Positions 1 to 7,957 of a stretch of DNA of 64,000 nt are shown here, in pieces. The translations under genes were made by a program, and so were the position numbers. Origin of the DNA: Caulobacter sp. FWC2 (GTDB lineage Bacteria; Pseudomonadota; Alphaproteobacteria; Caulobacterales; Caulobacteraceae). The stretch covers positions 310,001 through 374,000 of the forward strand of contig NZ_PEBF01000001.1 of NCBI RefSeq assembly GCF_002742625.1, written 5' to 3'. Numbering within the stretch: the first letter of the stretch is position 1; each line of letters starts with the position of its first letter. The notes below the pieces were generated by a model. It was not told where the DNA came from. It did no database searches and was given only the letters and a program-made list of their open reading frames with translations.

Positions 1-272
1 AGATTCTCGACGGCTGGGACCCGGCCCGGCGCATGGTGTTCTGCGACGAGGGCGGCGACGCCCTGCCGGCGATCCAGGCCCTGGCGGGAACCGGTGATCC
101 GGCCGCCATCCTGATCGGCCCCGAAGGCGGGTTCGCACCCGAGGAACGCGAGCGCCTGCGGGGGCTTTCCTTCGTCACGCCGGTGTCGCTTGGTCCTCGC
201 ATCCTGCGGGCCGACACGGCCGCCATCGCGGCCATGACCCTGTGGCAGGCGGCGGCCGGAGATTGGCGGTAA
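1..272 (+). CDS. rsmE: 16S rRNA (uracil-1498-N3)-methyltransferase RsmE, C-terminal part
   Basis: This is the 3' end of a gene that begins before the window; the stop is the TAA ending at 272. The visible residues contain IGPEGGF and, further on, SLGPRILRADTAA. These are the signature SAM-binding, trefoil-knot motifs of the RsmE family, which methylates U1498 of 16S rRNA. The reading frame is open from base 3, and the motif order and distance to the C-terminus match the family. It lies on the same strand as gshA, separated by about 130 bases containing a small hairpin. The N-terminal PUA-like part is not visible, so the start and full length cannot be judged. Confidence 0.93.
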   Translation, partial: ILDGWDPARRMVFCDEGGDALPAIQALAGTGDPAAILIGPEGGFAPEERERLRGLSFVTPVSLGPRILRADTAAIAAMTLWQAAAGDWR

Positions 273-313
273 AAATATATGGCGAAGGTCGCCCCTTGAG
301 GTTCGCAAAGAAA

Positions 314-329
314 ACGCCCAACTGGGCGT
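314..329 (+). terminator. Small hairpin between rsmE and gshA
   Basis: A perfect inverted repeat, ACGCCC-A/AC/T-GGGCGT, lies 42 bases after the rsmE stop and before the gshA ribosome-binding site. It has no T-tract, so it is a weak terminator candidate or an element of the gshA leader. The AT-rich run just upstream (about 272-282) could include a promoter -10 element, but I cannot assign one. Confidence 0.35.
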
Positions 330-401
330 GACCGAGTTTCCGTCGGCGGAGAGATGGGCCTCTCCTCCCGTAGCACTACACCCTGGGGAGGGACGGCTTG
401 C

Positions 402-1763
402 ATGGCCGACACCACTAGCGTTCAAGATCGTCAGCTGACGCTCGCAGACCTGACCGACTATTTTGCTCAAGGGTCCAAGCCCAAGGAGCGTTTCCGCGTC
501 GGCGCCGAGCACGAGAAGTTCGGCTTCTATCTCGGCGCCAACGCGCCGGTTCCGTACGAAGGCGACAAGGGCGTGCACGCCCTGCTGACGGGGCTTCAGC
601 GCTTCGGCTGGAAGCCCGTCATGGAAGGCGAGGTCATTATCGGCCTGGAGCGCAACGGGGCCAATGTCAGCCTGGAGCCGGGCGGCCAGTTCGAGCTCAG
701 CGGCGCGCCGCTGCTGACCATGCACGATATCTGCGACGAGACCGGCCAGCACCTGGACGAGGTCAAGACCGTCGCCGACGAGCTGGGGCTGGGCTTCCTG
801 GGTCTGGGCTTCTCGCCGGTGTGGACGCGTGGCGAGGTGCCGATCATGCCCAAGGGCCGGTACGTGATCATGCGCAATTACATGCCCAAGGTCGGCAATC
901 TCGGCCTCGACATGATGCTGCGCACCTGCACGGTGCAGGCCAATCTCGACTTCTCCAGCGAAGCCGACATGGTCGCCAAGTTCCGCATGAGCCTGGCCCT
1001 GCAGCCGATCGCCACGGCCCTGTTCGCCAATTCTCCGTTCACTGAAGGCAAGCCGAACGGCTTCCTGTCGGCGCGCGCCAACGTCTGGACCGACACCGAT
1101 CCGAACCGCACCGGCCTGCTGGATTTCGTGTTCGAGGACGGCTTCGACTTCGAACGCTACGCCCGCTATTCGCTCGACGTGCCGATGTATTTCGTCAAGC
1201 GCGGCGACAAGTATATCGACGTGGCCGGACGATCCTTCCGCGACTTCATCGAGGGCAAGCTTCCCGAACTGCCGGGCGAGATCGCCACGATCAAGGACTT
1301 CGCCGACCACACGACCACGGCCTTTCCGGAAGTCCGCCTGAAGACCTATCTCGAGATGCGCGGCGCCGACGCCGGCCCGTGGAGCCGCCTATGCGCGTTG
1401 CCGGCGCTGTGGACCGGGGTGTTCTACGACGACGCGGCCCTGGCCGCCGCCTGGGACCTCTGCAAGGACTGGTCGCTCGAGGACCGCGAGGGCCTGCGTC
1501 GCGACGTACCGAAGCTGGGCCTGAAGGCGACCGTCGCCGGTCGCACCGCCCAGGACGTCGCCAAGGACTTCGTGTCCATCGCCAAGTCCGGCCTGAAGAA
1601 CCGCGCCCATATCAACGGCGGTTTCCTCGACGAGACCATCTATCTGGGCGAGCTGGAGCAGATCGCCGACAGCGGGATCACCCCGGCCGAGCGCTTGCTC
1701 TCGCTCTACAATGGCGAATGGCAGGGCGATATCAGCCGCGTCTTCACCGACTGCGCCTACTGA
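402..1763 (+). CDS. gshA: Glutamate--cysteine ligase (plant/alphaproteobacterial type)
   Basis: Catalyses the first, ATP-dependent step of glutathione synthesis, joining glutamate and cysteine. The protein (453 residues from this start) has the GCS2-family opening with RFRVGAEHEKFGF, the GLERNGANVSLEPGGQFELSG stretch that forms the active-site strand, and a C-terminal region rich in conserved arginines and tryptophans, all of class-2 (proteobacterial/plant) enzymes. I chose ATG 402 because a purine-rich GGGGAGGGACGG sits 8 to 18 bases before it. An upstream in-frame ATG at 354 would add 16 residues without a comparable site. The gene is followed by a GC-rich hairpin and stands apart from its neighbours. 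Confidence 0.93.
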   Translation: MADTTSVQDRQLTLADLTDYFAQGSKPKERFRVGAEHEKFGFYLGANAPVPYEGDKGVHALLTGLQRFGWKPVMEGEVIIGLERNGANVSLEPGGQFELSGAPLLTMHDICDETGQHLDEVKTVADELGLGFLGLGFSPVWTRGEVPIMPKGRYVIMRNYMPKVGNLGLDMMLRTCTVQANLDFSSEADMVAKFRMSLALQPIATALFANSPFTEGKPNGFLSARANVWTDTDPNRTGLLDFVFEDGFDFERYARYSLDVPMYFVKRGDKYIDVAGRSFRDFIEGKLPELPGEIATIKDFADHTTTAFPEVRLKTYLEMRGADAGPWSRLCALPALWTGVFYDDAALAAAWDLCKDWSLEDREGLRRDVPKLGLKATVAGRTAQDVAKDFVSIAKSGLKNRAHINGGFLDETIYLGELEQIADSGITPAERLLSLYNGEWQGDISRVFTDCAY

Positions 1764-1774
1764 AATCCCGCTCG

Positions 1775-1798
1775 GCGGGCCGCCCACGTCCGGCCCGC
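1775..1798 (+). terminator. GC-rich hairpin after gshA
   Basis: GCGGGCCG and CGGCCCGC form a perfect 8-bp stem with an 8-base loop, 11 bases after the gshA stop. No T-tract follows. It probably ends or stabilises the gshA transcript, because the next gene lies on the opposite strand. Confidence 0.45.
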
Positions 1799-1879
1799 TC
1801 AGCGCGGAGGGGCAACGAATCACGGTCACGCGCCTCGGCGGCGCGGCCGCCACCAGCCACGCGCACTGAGTTTCGCGCT

Positions 1880-2017
1880 CTAGAAGATCGCGCGTACGCC
1901 GACGATGATCCCGACCCAAAGGCCTGCAGCGGCCCCAAGCGCGAAGAGCCGGCCCCAGGCAAGGCGGCGGAAGGGGTGGGTCGCGTGAACAGCCCGATCA
2001 TATGAGACGTAGGCCAT
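1880..2017 (-). CDS. Small membrane protein, 45 residues, unknown function
   Basis: Reads from ATG at 2017 to TAG at 1880. GGAGGAA stands at the ideal distance upstream of the start. The product begins MAYVSYDRAVHATHPFRR, with a basic, cytosol-like amino end. It continues with one hydrophobic segment (LFALGAAAGLWVGIIVGV, about residues 24-41) and ends RAIF. That is a typical single-span small membrane protein. No known family is recognised. The good ribosome-binding site, the sensible topology and the fit between gshA and the DUF427 gene support it as a real gene. It is short enough to be missed by length-filtered gene finding. Confidence 0.6.
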   Translation of the reverse strand: MAYVSYDRAVHATHPFRRLAWGRLFALGAAAGLWVGIIVGVRAIF

Positions 2018-2095
2018 GGTTTCCTCCGTGCTCCTCTGGCGGGAGCTGACCGCAAGGTCACGCTCCCAACAGTTAACAAGGGCTTAAAGGCCCAA

Positions 2096-2623
2096 CTAAA
2101 GCGATCCGACGCCCTTGTAGGGTTGGTCGACATCGCGCTCGGCGTCTTCGTCATCGGGCATGGGCACGTTCGGCGCCCAATGTTCGGCCTGGCTGGCGCC
2201 CGAACCGCTGTCGGTGTGGCGGACCACCTCGTCGACGCTCGCCGCTTCGAGCTGGGCGGCGGTGCGCTCGCCCAGCTCGAACGCGACGTGCTCGGGATAG
2301 AAGGCCACGCGATCAGCGATCCGCCCGACCGCCGAGAACGGGTCCTCGTAGGTCCAGACGGCGTTCTCGATAACCTTGGCGTCGCGATAGATGGTGAAGT
2401 AGTTGGCGTCGCCCTTGTAGGGGCAGTGGGTCACCTTGTCGGTCCGGCGCAGGAACGGCATCTGCACGTCCTCCCGCGCGAAGTAGTAGACCGGCGGATA
2501 GTTGGCCTCCTTCAGGACCAGGACGTCGTCGCTGTCGGCGATCTCGTGGCCCTCGAACAGCACGCGCACGTTGGTCGGCGCGCGTTCGAGGGTGATGGGG
2601 TGGCTTTCGTCGGGGATCTTCAT
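2096..2623 (-). CDS. DUF427 domain protein
   Basis: A 175-residue cytosolic protein of the DUF427 family. The pattern VRVLFEGHEIADSDDVLVL, then PPVYYFAREDVQM, then CPYKGDANYFTI and a following ENAVWTYEDPF is the family core, with a beta-sandwich predicted from homologues. The biochemical role of the family is not established. The start at ATG 2623 gives the usual N-terminus, while a longer in-frame extension to 2692 is arginine-rich and unlike the family. The C-terminal 35 residues are acidic and low in complexity. It points away from the peptide transporter, with about 300 bases between them. Confidence 0.85.
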   Translation of the reverse strand: MKIPDESHPITLERAPTNVRVLFEGHEIADSDDVLVLKEANYPPVYYFAREDVQMPFLRRTDKVTHCPYKGDANYFTIYRDAKVIENAVWTYEDPFSAVGRIADRVAFYPEHVAFELGERTAAQLEAASVDEVVRHTDSGSGASQAEHWAPNVPMPDDEDAERDVDQPYKGVGSL

Positions 2624-2791
2624 GGCGGTTCCCGTCCTAAAAAGGGTTCGCTGAGGAAAACGCGCGGGACGGCGGCCAAGCTCCCAATCCAAACATGGGT
2701 CCGTTTAGGTCAGCGGCAAGCCGTTGCTTGTGAAACCGTCAGCCGCGTGATCTTCTCCCCGCCAAATTGGGGTCGATGGGGCGATTTGACC

Positions 2792-2841
2792 GGAGCGCGT
2801 CGGGCGAAAGTGTATACGGTTTCGCCCGTCGGACGCGCTCC
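2792..2841 (+). promoter_or_regulatory. Long two-part palindrome upstream of the peptide transporter
   Basis: Outer arms GGAGCGCGTC (2792-2801) and GACGCGCTCC (2832-2841) are perfect complements. Inner arms GGGCGAAA (2802-2809) and TTTCGCCC (2820-2827) are also perfect, around a centre holding GTATAC. The only asymmetry is a four-base insert, GTCG, on the right side. It lies 81 bases before the transporter start, so it could be an operator or an RNA stem in the leader. No other signal is obvious in the rest of the 2624-2922 gap. Confidence 0.55.
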
Positions 2842-2922
2842 AAACCTAACAACAGCGGCCTTCCGCTCGCGGAAGCCGTTGGGGGGTCAGGTCCCGTCTC
2901 TCGTCATGTTCAAGGCTAGCGT

Positions 2923-4818
2923 ATGAATATCGTTATCGCCGCGGGGATCCTGGTCACGCTCGTGACCGGCATTCCCGTTCTGGTCCAGCTGCTGCGCGGG
3001 CACCCGCGTGGCCTGATCATCTGCTTCCTGGCCGAGATGTGGGAGCGCTTCTCCTACTACGGCATGCGCGCCATCCTGATCTTCTATCTGACTCAGCACT
3101 TCCTGTTCGACCCCAAGGCCGCGTCCGGCCACTACGGCTCCTACACAGCGCTGGTCTATCTGCTGCCGCTGATTGGCGGCTTCCTGGCCGACAAGTGGCT
3201 GGGCACGCGCAAGGCCGTCGCGTTCGGCGCGATCCTGCTCGTCGCGGGTCACCTAGCCATGGCGATCGAGGGCAAGCCCGCCGTGCAGACCCTGACCTAT
3301 CAGGGCGCGACCTACGAATTCCAGGCCGAGGGCCGGGGACAGGACCGCGTGGCCAAGCTGGTGGTCGCGGGCAAGCCCTATGATGTCGCCGCGACCAAGG
3401 CTGGCGACTTCCAGATCAAGGACCTGCCGGCCGGCGCGCCTTTGCCCGCCGTCCTCCAGAAGGCCGACTACAAGCTGGACGTGACGGGCCGCGATCCGCT
3501 GTACCTGAACATCTTCTGGTTCTCGCTGTCGCTGATCATCCTGGGCGTCGGCTTCCTGAAGCCCAACATCTCGACCATCGTCGGCCAGCTGTACCCGCAA
3601 GGCGACCCGCGCCGGGATCCGGGCTTCACCCTCTACTACTACGGCATCAACCTGGGCTCCTTCTGGGCCTCGATCCTCTGCGGCCTGCTGGGCGTGAATG
3701 TCGGCTGGTGGGCGGGCTTCGGCCTGGCCGGCGTCGGCATGCTGGCCGGCTTCGTGGTCTTCGTGCTGGGCAAGCCCTGGCTGGAAGGCAAGGCCGAGCC
3801 GCCTCAGCCCAAGGTCCTGAAGGAAAAGGTCCTGGGTCCCATCAACCGCGAGCTGGCCATCTACGCCGTCTCCCTGCTGGGCCTGATCGGGATCTTCTTC
3901 CTCGTGCAGTTCAACGCCGTGGTCGGCGTCGCCCTGAACATCGGCATCCTGGCCTCGCTGGGCTACATCGGCTGGTTCATGTTCCGCAAATGCGGCAAGG
4001 AAGAGCGCGAGCGCCTCGCCCTGGCGGTGTTCCTGATCTTCGGCGCGGTGGTGTTCTGGACGCTGTTCGAGCAGGCCGGCTCGTCGCTGAGCCTGTTCGC
4101 CGCGACCAACGTCCAGCTGGACCTCGTCCGCGAGCCCGTCCGGCTGTTCAGCGGCGCGGTGACCCTGGCCACGCCAGAGCAGCTGTCCAAGGCCGGCATC
4201 GACGCGGCCTCGACCTTCTGGGTCAACACCAGCTTCAACGCCCCGCAGACCCAGGCCCTGAACGCCGGCTGGATCCTGATCTTCGCGCCGGTCTTGGCCG
4301 CGCTCTGGACCTTCCTGGGCGCGCGCGGCAAGGACCCCAATCCGGTCGTCAAGTTCGGCCTGGCCCTGATCCAGGTCGGCGCCGGCTTCCTGCTGCTGCA
4401 GTGGGGCTCCACCTTCGCCGACGGCGCGTTCAAGATGCCGCTTATCTTCCTGGTGCTGATGTACATGCTGCACACCACCGGCGAGCTGTGCATGTCGCCG
4501 GTCGGCCTGTCGCAGATGACCAAGCTGTCGCCCGGCGCGGTGGTGTCGTTCATGATGGCCGTCTGGTTCATGGCCGTGGCCATCGCCCAGTGGGTCGGCG
4601 GCAAGATCGCCGGCTTCGCGGCCACCGAGACGGTCGGCGGCCAGGTGCTGGACCCCGGCGCGGCGCTCGCCGCCTCGCTGAAGGTCTTCAACATCATCGG
4701 CCTGGTGTCGGTGGTGATCGGGATCGGCTTCCTGCTGCTCTCGCCGGTGCTCAAGAAATGGTCGCACGGCGCCGACGACACCACGGGTCCGACGGTCGCC
4801 GACGCTTCGGGGGCCTAG
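2923..4818 (+). CDS. POT/PTR-family proton-dependent oligopeptide transporter with a soluble insert
   Basis: A 631-residue inner-membrane symporter of the MFS superfamily that would import di- and tripeptides with protons. The POT signature EMWERFSYYGMRAIL is at residues 38-52, and FLKPNISTIVG (about 211-221) is another conserved POT motif. Many hydrophobic helices follow to the C-terminus, including the conserved TGELCMSPVGLS late in the protein. Unusually, residues about 117-193 form a polar block of some 75 residues between two membrane segments (YQGATYEFQAEGRG through KADYKLDVTGRD), probably a small extracytoplasmic domain. The ATG start is preceded only by a weak AAGG. It is followed by three hairpins. 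Confidence 0.92.
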   Translation: MNIVIAAGILVTLVTGIPVLVQLLRGHPRGLIICFLAEMWERFSYYGMRAILIFYLTQHFLFDPKAASGHYGSYTALVYLLPLIGGFLADKWLGTRKAVAFGAILLVAGHLAMAIEGKPAVQTLTYQGATYEFQAEGRGQDRVAKLVVAGKPYDVAATKAGDFQIKDLPAGAPLPAVLQKADYKLDVTGRDPLYLNIFWFSLSLIILGVGFLKPNISTIVGQLYPQGDPRRDPGFTLYYYGINLGSFWASILCGLLGVNVGWWAGFGLAGVGMLAGFVVFVLGKPWLEGKAEPPQPKVLKEKVLGPINRELAIYAVSLLGLIGIFFLVQFNAVVGVALNIGILASLGYIGWFMFRKCGKEERERLALAVFLIFGAVVFWTLFEQAGSSLSLFAATNVQLDLVREPVRLFSGAVTLATPEQLSKAGIDAASTFWVNTSFNAPQTQALNAGWILIFAPVLAALWTFLGARGKDPNPVVKFGLALIQVGAGFLLLQWGSTFADGAFKMPLIFLVLMYMLHTTGELCMSPVGLSQMTKLSPGAVVSFMMAVWFMAVAIAQWVGGKIAGFAATETVGGQVLDPGAALAASLKVFNIIGLVSVVIGIGFLLLSPVLKKWSHGADDTTGPTVADASGA

Positions 4819-4831
4819 GCTGAAAAGGACC

Positions 4832-4861
4832 GAAGGGCCCCAGCATGGACTGGGGCCCTTC
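4832..4861 (+). terminator. Strong hairpin terminator after the peptide transporter
   Basis: GAAGGGCCCCAG and CTGGGGCCCTTC form a perfect 12-bp stem around a six-base loop, 13 bases after the stop codon. It is followed by CTCACG rather than a full T-tract. Position and strength make it the likely transcription end of the transporter gene. Confidence 0.7.
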
Positions 4862-4864
4862 TCA

Positions 4865-4889
4865 CGAGGCGCGGAGGGGCCGCGCCTCG
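4865..4889 (+). terminator. Second hairpin in the 4.83-4.93 kb array
   Basis: CGAGGCGCGG and CCGCGCCTCG form a perfect 10-bp stem with the loop AGGGG. It begins three bases after the first hairpin ends. No coding sequence overlaps it. Confidence 0.5.
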
Positions 4890-4907
4890 ACCCCAGGTGG
4901 GACCGTC

Positions 4908-4932
4908 CTTCGCGGTGGCTCAAACCGCGAAG
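4908..4932 (+). terminator. Third hairpin in the 4.83-4.93 kb array
   Basis: CTTCGCGGT and ACCGCGAAG form a perfect 9-bp stem with a seven-base loop. It is the third stem in 100 bases, and it also lies about 160 bases before the GNAT start, so it could equally be part of that gene's leader or an operator. Confidence 0.45.
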
Positions 4933-5094
4933 TCCGTTTCCGCTCCTACCCGAAGCTCGTCGGTGAAACCGTCGAGCCAGGGTGGCGATCGTCTTGCCGC
5001 TAGGGAAGTTACAAGCCCGACAGGTGGATTAAACCTTTGCAAGGTTGCGCGGCCGGGCGCTGGCCCATAGGTCCGAGACCCGATGGAGGGCCCG

Positions 5095-5592
5095 ATGACC
5101 GACCTTGTGAAGCCGCTGACCACCGACGACCTGACCGGTCCAGACGGCGAGGCCCTGCTGGCGCTGAACAATGACCACGCCGTCGAGCTGTCGTGGCTTG
5201 AGCCCGAGCGGATGGCGCATCTGGTCGCCGAGGCCTTCGTGGCTCGCCGCGTGGGCTTGGCGGATGCGCTGCTGCTGACCTTCGATCACTCCGCCGACTA
5301 CGACAGCGTCAACTACCTGTGGTTCCGTGAGCGCTATTCGGCCTTCGTCTATGTCGACCGCGTGGTGGTGGCCGACAGCGCGCGGGGCAGGGGCCTGGCG
5401 CGCGCGCTCTATGACGACCTGTTCTCGGCGGCCCGGTCGGCCGGGCACGACCGCATCGTCTGCGAGGTCAATTCCGACCCGCCCAACCCGGCGTCGGACG
5501 CCTTCCACGCCGCGCTCGGCTTCGTCCCCGTGGGGACGGCGCAGATCCACGGCGGGAAGAAGACGGTGACCTATCTGGAGCGGCGGCTCTAA
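5095..5592 (+). CDS. GNAT-family N-acetyltransferase
   Basis: A 165-residue single-domain acetyltransferase. The acetyl-CoA loop appears as VDRVVVADSARGRGLARALYDDL, which is the R/Q-x-x-G-x-G/A motif A. It is followed by the usual CEVNSDPPNPASDAFHAALGF segment of motif B. The substrate cannot be told from sequence. ATG 5095 is preferred over the in-frame ATG at 5083 because GGAGGG lies four bases upstream of it. The stop codon interlocks with that of tldD on the other strand: TAA and TAG share CTAA. Confidence 0.85.
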   Translation: MTDLVKPLTTDDLTGPDGEALLALNNDHAVELSWLEPERMAHLVAEAFVARRVGLADALLLTFDHSADYDSVNYLWFRERYSAFVYVDRVVVADSARGRGLARALYDDLFSAARSAGHDRIVCEVNSDPPNPASDAFHAALGFVPVGTAQIHGGKKTVTYLERRL

Positions 5593-7049
5593 ACGGCCGT
5601 CCCGCCCACCGTCAGGCCGGTGATCTTCAGGCTGGGCTGGCCCACGCCCACGGGCACGCCCTGGCCGGCCTTGCCGCAGACGCCGATGCCGGGGTCGAAG
5701 TCGAAGTCGTTGCCGATCATCGTCACCCGGGTCAGGGCCGAGGGGCCGTCGCCGATCAGGGTCGCGCCCTTGACCGGGGCGGTGATCTTGCCGTCCTCGA
5801 CGAGGTAGGCCTCGGTGCACTGGAAGACGAACTTGCCGTTGGTGATGTCGACCTGGCCGCCGCCGAAATTGGCGCAGTAGAGGCCGCGCTTCAGCGAAGC
5901 GATCATCTCTTGCGGATCGTCGGCGCCCGCCAGCATGCCGGTATTGGTCATGCGCGGCATCGGCATGTGGGCGTAGGACTGGCGACGACCGTTGCCGGTG
6001 GCCTTCATGCCCATCAGGCGCGCGCTCATGCGGTCGTGCATGTAGCCGACCAGGACGCCGTCCTCGATCAGCACTGTCCGTTCGGTCGGGGTGCCTTCAT
6101 CGTCGATGGTCAGCGAGCCGCGGCGGCCGGCCAGCGAGCCGTCGTCGAAGACCGTGACCCCCTTGGCCGCCACGCGTTCGCCGATGCGGCCCGAGAAGGC
6201 GCTGATGCCCTTGCGGTTGAAGTCGCCTTCCAAGCCGTGGCCGACGGCCTCGTGCAGCAGCACGCCGTTCCAGCCCGGGCCGAGCACCACGTCCATCTCG
6301 CCGGCCGGGCAGGCGACGGCGTCAAGATTGACCAGCGCCATGCGCAGGGCCTCGTCGACCTGGTCCTGCCACTTGTCGGGGCTGATCCAGGCGGCGAAGC
6401 CAGCGCGGCCGCCGGCGCCGGAGCTGCCGCTCTCGCGGCGACCGTCCTTCTCGACGGTGACCTGGACATTGACTCGCACCAGCGGGCGGACGTCGCGGAG
6501 CAGCTTGCCGTCGGCGCGCAGGATCTCGACCACGCGGCGCTCGCCGGCCATCGAGGCCATCACCTGCACGACGCGCGGATCGCGGGCGCGGGCGAAGGCG
6601 TCGATCTCCTGCAGCAGCGAGACCTTGTCAGAGAAGTCCGGCGAATTGACCGGATTGTCCTCGCCGTACAGCGCCTCGTTGGTCGAGCGCGGGCCCTCGG
6701 CGCTGACACCGGCATAGCCGCGCTTGGCGAGGCTGGCGGAGCCCGCGGCGCGCCGGATGGCGGCTTCGGAGATTTCGGCGGCGTGGGCGAAGCCGGCCGT
6801 CTCGCCGGCCACGACGCGCAGGCCGAAGCCTTCGGCGCTGTCGTAGGAGGCGCTTTTCAGGCGGCCGTCGTCGAAGACGAAGGCCTCGCTCTCGGAGCGT
6901 TCGAGGAACAGCTCGCCGTCATCGGCGCCGGCCAGGGCCTCGCTCAGGATCGCCTGGGCGCGTTCGCGATCGACGCCGGCGGCGTCCAGGATGGAGGTGG
7001 CGGCCAGGGCCGAGGCGGCCAGGGAGGAGGCGGAGAGCGGAGCGTTCAT
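5589..7049 (-). CDS. tldD: Metalloprotease TldD
   Basis: A 486-residue member of the TldD/PmbA zinc protease family, which cleaves unfolded peptides and matures some modified peptides in partnership with PmbA (TldE). The metal-binding motif HEAVGHGLEGDF (HExxxH) is clear in the C-terminal half. The N-terminal region AFVFDDGRLKSASYDSAEGFGLRVV is the standard family opening. The start at ATG 7049 gives the family length; the reading frame continues upstream without a good ribosome-binding site. PmbA is not in the window. The gene is alone in its strand segment, and its stop overlaps the GNAT stop by four bases. Confidence 0.93.
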   Translation of the reverse strand: MNAPLSASSLAASALAATSILDAAGVDRERAQAILSEALAGADDGELFLERSESEAFVFDDGRLKSASYDSAEGFGLRVVAGETAGFAHAAEISEAAIRRAAGSASLAKRGYAGVSAEGPRSTNEALYGEDNPVNSPDFSDKVSLLQEIDAFARARDPRVVQVMASMAGERRVVEILRADGKLLRDVRPLVRVNVQVTVEKDGRRESGSSGAGGRAGFAAWISPDKWQDQVDEALRMALVNLDAVACPAGEMDVVLGPGWNGVLLHEAVGHGLEGDFNRKGISAFSGRIGERVAAKGVTVFDDGSLAGRRGSLTIDDEGTPTERTVLIEDGVLVGYMHDRMSARLMGMKATGNGRRQSYAHMPMPRMTNTGMLAGADDPQEMIASLKRGLYCANFGGGQVDITNGKFVFQCTEAYLVEDGKITAPVKGATLIGDGPSALTRVTMIGNDFDFDPGIGVCGKAGQGVPVGVGQPSLKITGLTVGGTAV

Positions 7050-7124
7050 GTGCCTACAGGTAGGCTTTCCGAACGCGTCCGTCACCCCGCCCCCTTTGTC
7101 ACAGGCGATCTGATCCGTGTGGGA

Positions 7125-7940
7125 TCAGTATTCCCGGCGCACTTCGCCAGAGCCGGTGATCTCGGTGCTGACCGTCTTGGGTTCGGTGCGCAGTTCGACG
7201 TCGCCGCTGCCGGAGATGTCGATCTTGGCCTTGTTCGTGGCGAACAAGGCCCCGCCGCCGCTGCCCGAGACGTCGAACACCGCGTCCTTGGCCTTCAGGT
7301 CGGACAGGTCGACGGATCCAGATCCGGAATTGTCCACCACAAGGGTTTCGACCCGGCCCTGCGCCTCGACGTCTCCGCTGCCGCTGACTTCGACGGCGAA
7401 GGTCGGGTGGTCGTAGCGCCGAATGTCGAGGTCCCCGGAGCCGCGCAGGTCGAACTTGGTTACGTCCGGCGCGATGATCGTGATCTTCACGCGCTCGGAG
7501 TCGCTCAACACACGCACGCCGAAGGCATTGATCGTGACCTGGGTATGCTCGTCGCGCGCGCCGTCATCAAGGCTGATGCGGCCGCCCTCGACGCGGAGCC
7601 GGTCAAGATAGGCCTTGGGTCCCGAGGCGACGATCTTGGCCTCCGCCCCCTGGATGAACACCACGTCGACCGGCAGGTCGATCTGAAGCGCGTCCTTGCC
7701 GGTCCAGGCGAAGGTGCGGTCCACGTCGGCCTCCGACCGCTTGTTCGAGATGTTGAAGTGATCGCCGGTGCGGATCACCCGGCCGTTCTCGCGGATCACG
7801 ACGGTCTCTTCGTGATCGAGCGGGAAGGTCCAGCCGTTCTTGAGGAACTCGGGGCCGGCCAGCGCGGCGACCCCGGCGAAGCAGCCGATGGCGAGCACGA
7901 AGCTGGCGCCGGCGACGATGAGCGTATTGCGGATCAACAT
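7125..7940 (-). CDS. DUF2807 (GIN-domain) exported or membrane-anchored protein
   Basis: A 271-residue protein with an N-terminal membrane segment (about residues 5-28, LIVAGASFVLAIGCFAGVAAL), followed by a region of repeated strands of the type SGSGDVE/RGSGDLD/NSGSGSVDL. These are the turns of the right-handed beta-helix-like head GIN domain (DUF2807). Such proteins are surface-exposed or periplasmic, with no established activity. It is the last gene of a three-gene set with a PadR regulator and a DUF1700 membrane protein, an arrangement seen in many bacteria. The neighbours suggest an envelope response, but this is inference. Confidence 0.82.
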   Translation of the reverse strand: MLIRNTLIVAGASFVLAIGCFAGVAALAGPEFLKNGWTFPLDHEETVVIRENGRVIRTGDHFNISNKRSEADVDRTFAWTGKDALQIDLPVDVVFIQGAEAKIVASGPKAYLDRLRVEGGRISLDDGARDEHTQVTINAFGVRVLSDSERVKITIIAPDVTKFDLRGSGDLDIRRYDHPTFAVEVSGSGDVEAQGRVETLVVDNSGSGSVDLSDLKAKDAVFDVSGSGGGALFATNKAKIDISGSGDVELRTEPKTVSTEITGSGEVRREY

Positions 7941-7957
7941 GGTCCCCTCCGAGCCGC

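Noticed and set aside
280..300. A seven-codon leader ORF (MAKVAP) before gshA
   Set aside because: It lacks a ribosome-binding site and has no regulatory codons; the following hairpin has no alternative pairing typical of attenuation.
3253..4923. A 556-codon open reading frame antisense to the peptide transporter, and similar very long antisense frames at 10007-11956 and 54506-57019
   Set aside because: They are shadows created by high GC in the third codon position. Their translations are rich in Arg, Gln, Asp and His with no family motifs, and the opposing frames are certain genes.
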